9,631 nt of DNA from Chloroflexota bacterium (GTDB lineage: Bacteria; Chloroflexota; Dehalococcoidia; JAUQQI01): the NCBI GenBank assembly GCA_030549955.1, contig JAUQQI010000037.1, forward strand, positions 1 to 9,631, in the 5' to 3' direction. Positions 6,729-9,631 of the stretch are shown here, one piece after another. Both the position numbers and the translations under genes were made by a program. The notes below the pieces were generated by a model. That model saw only the letters and a program-made list of their open reading frames with translations, was not told the DNA's origin and did not search any database. Position 1 is the stretch's first letter. Each line of letters begins with the position of its first letter.

Positions 6729-6731
6729 GGC

Positions 6732-7853
6732 TCAAACCCTCCGCCCCAGGTTCTCGACAACCCGGCCGGCGATCTGTTCAGGCGTAAGCAGGTAGCCGTC
6801 GACCCGACCCAGGTGTTCAACCCGGGCCCGACCCCCGACGGCCCGCTCCACCTCCCGGACAAGCTGGCCCAGGTTAAGCTCGGGCACCAGAACATACTCC
6901 ACAGTGGTGGGCAGCTCCCGAAACAGGAAATCCGGGAACGGCCAGAGGGTTTTGAGGGTTAGCAACCCAACCTTAAGCCCCTCCGACCGGAGGGCCTCGA
7001 CGGCGCTTTCGGCTGGCCGGCTCACAATCCCGTAACAGACAACGACCGCCCGGGCATCGTCCAGGTAGAGGGCCTCGTAGCGGGCAATTTCCCGGGCCTT
7101 TGACCAAACCTTCTCGACGATCCGGCGCAGCAGCCGTTCCGCCGGCGGACCCTCCACCGGAAAGCCCCAATCGTCGTGGGCAAGGCCCGTCACGCTGAAC
7201 CGGACCCCGTAGCCGAGCGGGATAAAGGGCCCGCCGAAGGGTGCTACCGGTTTGGCCCCATTAACCGGCCGGGACCTGGGAATAACTTCCAGCTCCCCGG
7301 GTTCCGGGACGAAGATATTCTCCCGCATGTGGGAGAGAATCTCATCGAGGAGCAGGACGACCGGGACGCGGTAGAGCTCGGCAAGGTTGAAGGCCGCCAC
7401 CGTCATTTCGAAGACATCCCGAACATGACCGGCCGTCAGGACGATAACCGGGTGGTCGCCGTGGGTGCCCCAGATGGCCTGCATAACGTCGCCTTGAGCG
7501 GCCTTTGTCGGCTGGCCCGTAGACGGCCCCCATCGCTGGGAATCGACGACGACGCAGGGGGTTTCGGTGATGGCGGCATAGCCGATGCCCTCTTGCATCA
7601 GCGAAAACCCCGGCCCGCTGGTGGCCGTCATCGCCCTGGCCCCGCCCCAGGCCGCCCCAATGACGGCCGAGATGGACGCAATTTCATCCTCGGCCTGGAG
7701 GAAAACCCCGCCCCGGCGGGGTAACTCCCGGGCCATTATCTCCATAATCTCGGAGCTCGGGGTTATTGGGTAACCGGCATAGAAATTGCAACCGGCGTAG
7801 AGGGCCCCAAAGGCGCACGCCTCATTTCCCTGCATAAGCTGCTGGGTTTTCAC
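6732..7853 (-). CDS. korA: 2-oxoglutarate (2-oxoacid):acceptor oxidoreductase alpha subunit
   Basis: Alpha subunit of the oxidoreductase, forming the substrate side of the active site with KorB. 373 residues, the normal length for the separate alpha form with no gamma fusion. Visible signatures are GNEACAFGALYAGC at 9-22, the substrate-binding YPITPSSE at 28-35, EDEIASISAVIGAAWGGARA, TSGPGFSLM at 78-86 and SQRWGPSTGQPTKAAQGD around 105-122. The C-terminal third (pyruvate:ferredoxin-type domain II) is present and ends normally. The start is taken as the GTG at 7853: GGGAG lies 7 nt upstream, and the GTG overlaps the stop of the preceding flavoprotein gene as GTGA. The ATG seven codons in lacks a ribosome binding site. 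The overlap implies equal production of this subunit and the flavoprotein. Confidence 0.96.
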   Translation of the reverse strand: MKTQQLMQGNEACAFGALYAGCNFYAGYPITPSSEIMEIMARELPRRGGVFLQAEDEIASISAVIGAAWGGARAMTATSGPGFSLMQEGIGYAAITETPCVVVDSQRWGPSTGQPTKAAQGDVMQAIWGTHGDHPVIVLTAGHVRDVFEMTVAAFNLAELYRVPVVLLLDEILSHMRENIFVPEPGELEVIPRSRPVNGAKPVAPFGGPFIPLGYGVRFSVTGLAHDDWGFPVEGPPAERLLRRIVEKVWSKAREIARYEALYLDDARAVVVCYGIVSRPAESAVEALRSEGLKVGLLTLKTLWPFPDFLFRELPTTVEYVLVPELNLGQLVREVERAVGGRARVEHLGRVDGYLLTPEQIAGRVVENLGRRV

Positions 7854-9523
7854 GTCAGTACTCCCGCCCTGTGTTCGAGCCGGACTCGCTCCCGGGCCAG
7901 GTCCCGTTCACCCCGGTCAACCCAGATGGCAAAGTCGGGGCACCGGACCTGGCAGATGCCACAGAAGATGCACCGGCTGATATCCTCGACGTAGACCTTC
8001 TGCCGCTCATCGAGCTTGAGGACGCCTTCCGGACAGGATTTGATGCAGAGCTCGCACCCCTTGCAGAGCCGGCGCCGAATAATCAGCTGGAGTTCGCCAA
8101 CCGAATGCCGGACCAGGTCGGCCTCCCGCTCGACGACGGGGCTGACGTCGACGGCCGCCGACGAGGCCGTCACCGGAAGGCCCCGTCGGGACTGGATGTA
8201 AGCGTGGATCGCTCTGGCCGCGAGTTTGCCATGCTGAACGGCCTCGACGACGGTGCCCCCGCCGTTAATGCAGTCGCCGCCGGCGAAATATTTCTCCCGG
8301 CTGGTTCTGAACTGCCCGTCGACAGCCACGAGCCCGTTCTTGAGCTCGAGGCCGAGGGCCGAAAGCCACTCTGCCCGCGGCGCCTGGCCGATGGCCTTGA
8401 CGATGGTCCCGGCTTCGATGATAAATTCGGAGCCGGGAACCGGTTCGGGCCTTGGGCGGCCCGATGGGTCGGGCGGGCCAAGCCGCATCCGCACGCACTC
8501 AACCCCACTGGCCCGCCCCGACCCGACGATACGAACAGGGGCGGTCAGGAACTCGAACCGTACCCCCTCCCGTCGGGCGGCCGCGACCTCGTGCCGGTAA
8601 GCCGGCATGTAGTCCTCGGTTCGGCGGTAGACCACCACCACATCCTCAGCCCCGAGGCGCACCGCCTCCCGGGCCACGTCGATGGCCGTATTCCCGCCGC
8701 CGATCACAGCCACCCGGCCTTGGAGCTCCGTAAGCCGGCCGGTTTTGACGGCCTCAACGAAATCAAGAGAATTCCAGACCCCCGCCAAATCCTCCCCGGG
8801 CAGGCCGGCCGGAAGGTCTGGTCCCAGTCCGACGCCGAGAAAGATGGCATCAAACTGGCTGTCCAGCTCTTCCAGGGTAACATCCCGGCCGACCCTGACC
8901 CCGAACCGGAATTCGACCCCCAGGGCCGCAATCGCCCCGACTTCCCGGGGCAGGGGCTCGTAGACCTGTTTGTAGGGCGCAACCCCGAAGGTGACAAGCC
9001 CGCCCGGTACCGGCCGCTCCTCAAAGACGGTAACCTGGTAGCCCAATCGGGCAAGCTCGGCGGCACAGCTGAGGCCGGCCGGTCCGGCCCCAATGACCGC
9101 AACCCGGCCCGCGCCGACGGCCGAACCAGGCGGGAACGGCGCCGGGCTTCCGGCGAAGAGAACCCGGTCGGTCGCGTACCGCTGAAGGCGGCCGATGGCG
9201 ACCGGACGGCGCCCTTCCCGGGCCAGGACGCAGGCTCCCTCGCAGAGGACTTCGACCGGGCAGACCCGGGCGCATGTTCCTCCCAGGACATTAGCTTCAA
9301 AGATTATCCGGGCAGCGTCCTGGGGTCGCCCCTCCCGAATCGCCCGGATGAAGCCAGGGATATCGATTCCGGTCGGACAGGCCCGGACGCACGGCGCAGG
9401 CATGGCGGGACTCCCGCATTCCAGGCACAGGTCGGATTCGATGAAGGCCTCCTGATCACCCAGGGGCGGATGAATCTCGGCGAAGAGTTTTCCCGGGACT
9501 TCCCACGATGGTTCAGCCGTCAC
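7850..9523 (-). CDS. Iron-sulfur flavoprotein: GltD/NfnB-like NAD(P)H oxidoreductase fused to a 2[4Fe-4S] ferredoxin
   Basis: Probable electron-transfer subunit of the adjacent 2-oxoacid oxidoreductase, linking it to a pyridine nucleotide. 557 residues in three parts. Residues 30-120 are a GltD/dihydropyrimidine dehydrogenase-type [4Fe-4S] domain with C33, C36, C45, C49 and C84, C88, C94, C98. Residues 139-445 are the flavoprotein: FAD loop GAGPAG at 145-150 ending at E168, GGLVTFGVAPYK, NAD(P) loop GGGNTA at 275-280, R300-R301 in VVYRRTEDYMPA (which suggests NADPH), and AGGDCINGGGTVVEA at 414-428. Residues 480-535 are a ferredoxin domain with two CxxCxxCxxxCP-type clusters (C487, C490, C493, C497; C518, C521, C524, C528). 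NfnB and GltD lack this last part. The position, overlapping korA by 4 nt, is that of the small ferredoxin subunit OorD/KorD, so a fusion of KorD with an NAD(P)H module is inferred. GTG start with AGGAG 7 nt upstream. The nucleotide and direction in vivo are unknown. Confidence 0.9.
   Translation of the reverse strand: MTAEPSWEVPGKLFAEIHPPLGDQEAFIESDLCLECGSPAMPAPCVRACPTGIDIPGFIRAIREGRPQDAARIIFEANVLGGTCARVCPVEVLCEGACVLAREGRRPVAIGRLQRYATDRVLFAGSPAPFPPGSAVGAGRVAVIGAGPAGLSCAAELARLGYQVTVFEERPVPGGLVTFGVAPYKQVYEPLPREVGAIAALGVEFRFGVRVGRDVTLEELDSQFDAIFLGVGLGPDLPAGLPGEDLAGVWNSLDFVEAVKTGRLTELQGRVAVIGGGNTAIDVAREAVRLGAEDVVVVYRRTEDYMPAYRHEVAAARREGVRFEFLTAPVRIVGSGRASGVECVRMRLGPPDPSGRPRPEPVPGSEFIIEAGTIVKAIGQAPRAEWLSALGLELKNGLVAVDGQFRTSREKYFAGGDCINGGGTVVEAVQHGKLAARAIHAYIQSRRGLPVTASSAAVDVSPVVEREADLVRHSVGELQLIIRRRLCKGCELCIKSCPEGVLKLDERQKVYVEDISRCIFCGICQVRCPDFAIWVDRGERDLARERVRLEHRAGVLT
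7861..7865 (-). promoter_or_regulatory. Ribosome binding site supporting the korA GTG start
   Basis: GGGAG on the minus strand, 7 nt before the GTG at 7853 and inside the end of the flavoprotein gene. It favours the GTG over the ATG seven codons downstream. Confidence 0.55.
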
Positions 9524-9530
9524 TGGCCTG

Positions 9531-9535
9531 CTCCT
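9531..9535 (-). promoter_or_regulatory. Ribosome binding site of the flavoprotein gene
   Basis: AGGAG on the minus strand, 7 nt before the GTG at 9523. It supports that start; no better start lies further upstream. Confidence 0.65.
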
Positions 9536-9556
9536 GACTTCGCTGTCTTTTCGTAA

Positions 9557-9562
9557 AGTATA
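9557..9562 (-). promoter_or_regulatory. Possible -10 element for the flavoprotein-kor-pnt block
   Basis: TATACT on the minus strand, 34 nt before the GTG at 9523, a near-consensus sigma-70/sigma-A -10 hexamer in otherwise GC-rich sequence. No good -35 box is seen; TTTAGG about 15 nt upstream is a poor match. Its position directly upstream of the first gene of the block and downstream of a hairpin fits a promoter, but this rests on one hexamer. Confidence 0.35.
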
Positions 9563-9584
9563 CTAACACCGAATAGCCCTAAAC

Positions 9585-9606
9585 GGACCACCCGAACGGG
9601 TGGTCC
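9585..9606. terminator. Perfect hairpin upstream of the flavoprotein gene, possible terminator of an off-window gene
   Basis: GGACCACCC pairs exactly with GGGTGGTCC around a four-base loop, a 9-bp GC-rich stem. Read on the minus strand, it is followed by GTTTAGGG, much like the ending of the palindrome at 2380-2425, so it may terminate a minus-strand gene beyond the right edge. No real T tract follows on that strand. A second inverted repeat, 9595-9601 with 9613-9619, competes with it. On the plus strand that repeat is followed by five T at 9627-9631, but there is no plus-strand gene to terminate. The remaining bases of the 108-bp edge region show no gene. Confidence 0.45.
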
Positions 9607-9631
9607 CGGCCTACCCGTTGGGACTGTTTTT

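Noticed and set aside
7850..9523. Glutamate synthase small subunit (GltD)
   Set aside because: There is no GltB partner, the protein is longer by a C-terminal 2[4Fe-4S] ferredoxin domain, and it overlaps korA; a subunit of the oxidoreductase is the better reading.
7871..9556. 561-codon open frame on the plus strand, antisense to the flavoprotein gene
   Set aside because: It mirrors a GC-rich gene with strong domain matches, is rich in P, R, G and D with no recognisable motif, and has no ribosome binding site; it is a shadow of the true gene.
9595..9631. Plus-strand intrinsic terminator using the 9595-9601/9613-9619 repeat and the final T run
   Set aside because: The T run lies 7 nt from the stem, the stem is only 7 bp with an 11-nt loop, and no plus-strand gene lies upstream; the window edge prevents judging the T run.

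Overview
The window is GC-rich bacterial DNA, densely coding, with Shine-Dalgarno sites and 1-4 nt gene overlaps. It holds two convergent gene blocks for energy and redox metabolism. I see no RNA gene, CRISPR array, insertion sequence or prophage gene. Taxonomy cannot be fixed from the sequence. Ferredoxin-type 2-oxoacid oxidoreductase genes beside an aa3-family oxidase suggest a facultative or microaerophilic, possibly thermophilic bacterium, for example a high-GC Firmicute or a deltaproteobacterium-like lineage. This is a low-confidence inference.

Left block (+ strand, 1-2385): the end of a cytochrome c oxidase operon. It contains subunit I (its 5' end lies outside the window), a very short subunit IV-like protein and subunit III. 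Subunit I keeps all haem and CuB histidines. It carries the YSHPxV helix-VI signature of A2-type haem-copper oxidases and has valine where the K-channel lysine normally sits. Subunit II is not in the window and is probably upstream. The operon ends in a perfect 46-bp palindrome (2380-2425), which is placed to stop transcription from both directions.

Right block (- strand, read from 9523 down to 2445): seven tightly packed genes. The first four are a 557-aa iron-sulfur flavoprotein followed by the alpha, beta and gamma subunits of a 2-oxoglutarate (2-oxoacid):acceptor oxidoreductase. This order resembles oorDABC, but the small ferredoxin subunit is replaced by a large protein that fuses a GltD/NfnB-like FAD-NAD(P)H module to a C-terminal 2[4Fe-4S] ferredoxin domain. 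After a gap of about 60 nt come the three genes of a proton-translocating NAD(P) transhydrogenase in the unusual order alpha2 (pntAB), beta (pntB), alpha1 (pntAA).

How they may work together (inference): the oxidoreductase complex could pass electrons from 2-oxoglutarate through its own flavoprotein to NAD(P)+. The transhydrogenase could then balance NADH and NADPH against the proton gradient, and the oxidase would help build that gradient. The 108 bp at the right edge upstream of the flavoprotein gene hold a ribosome binding site, a -10-like element and overlapping inverted repeats.
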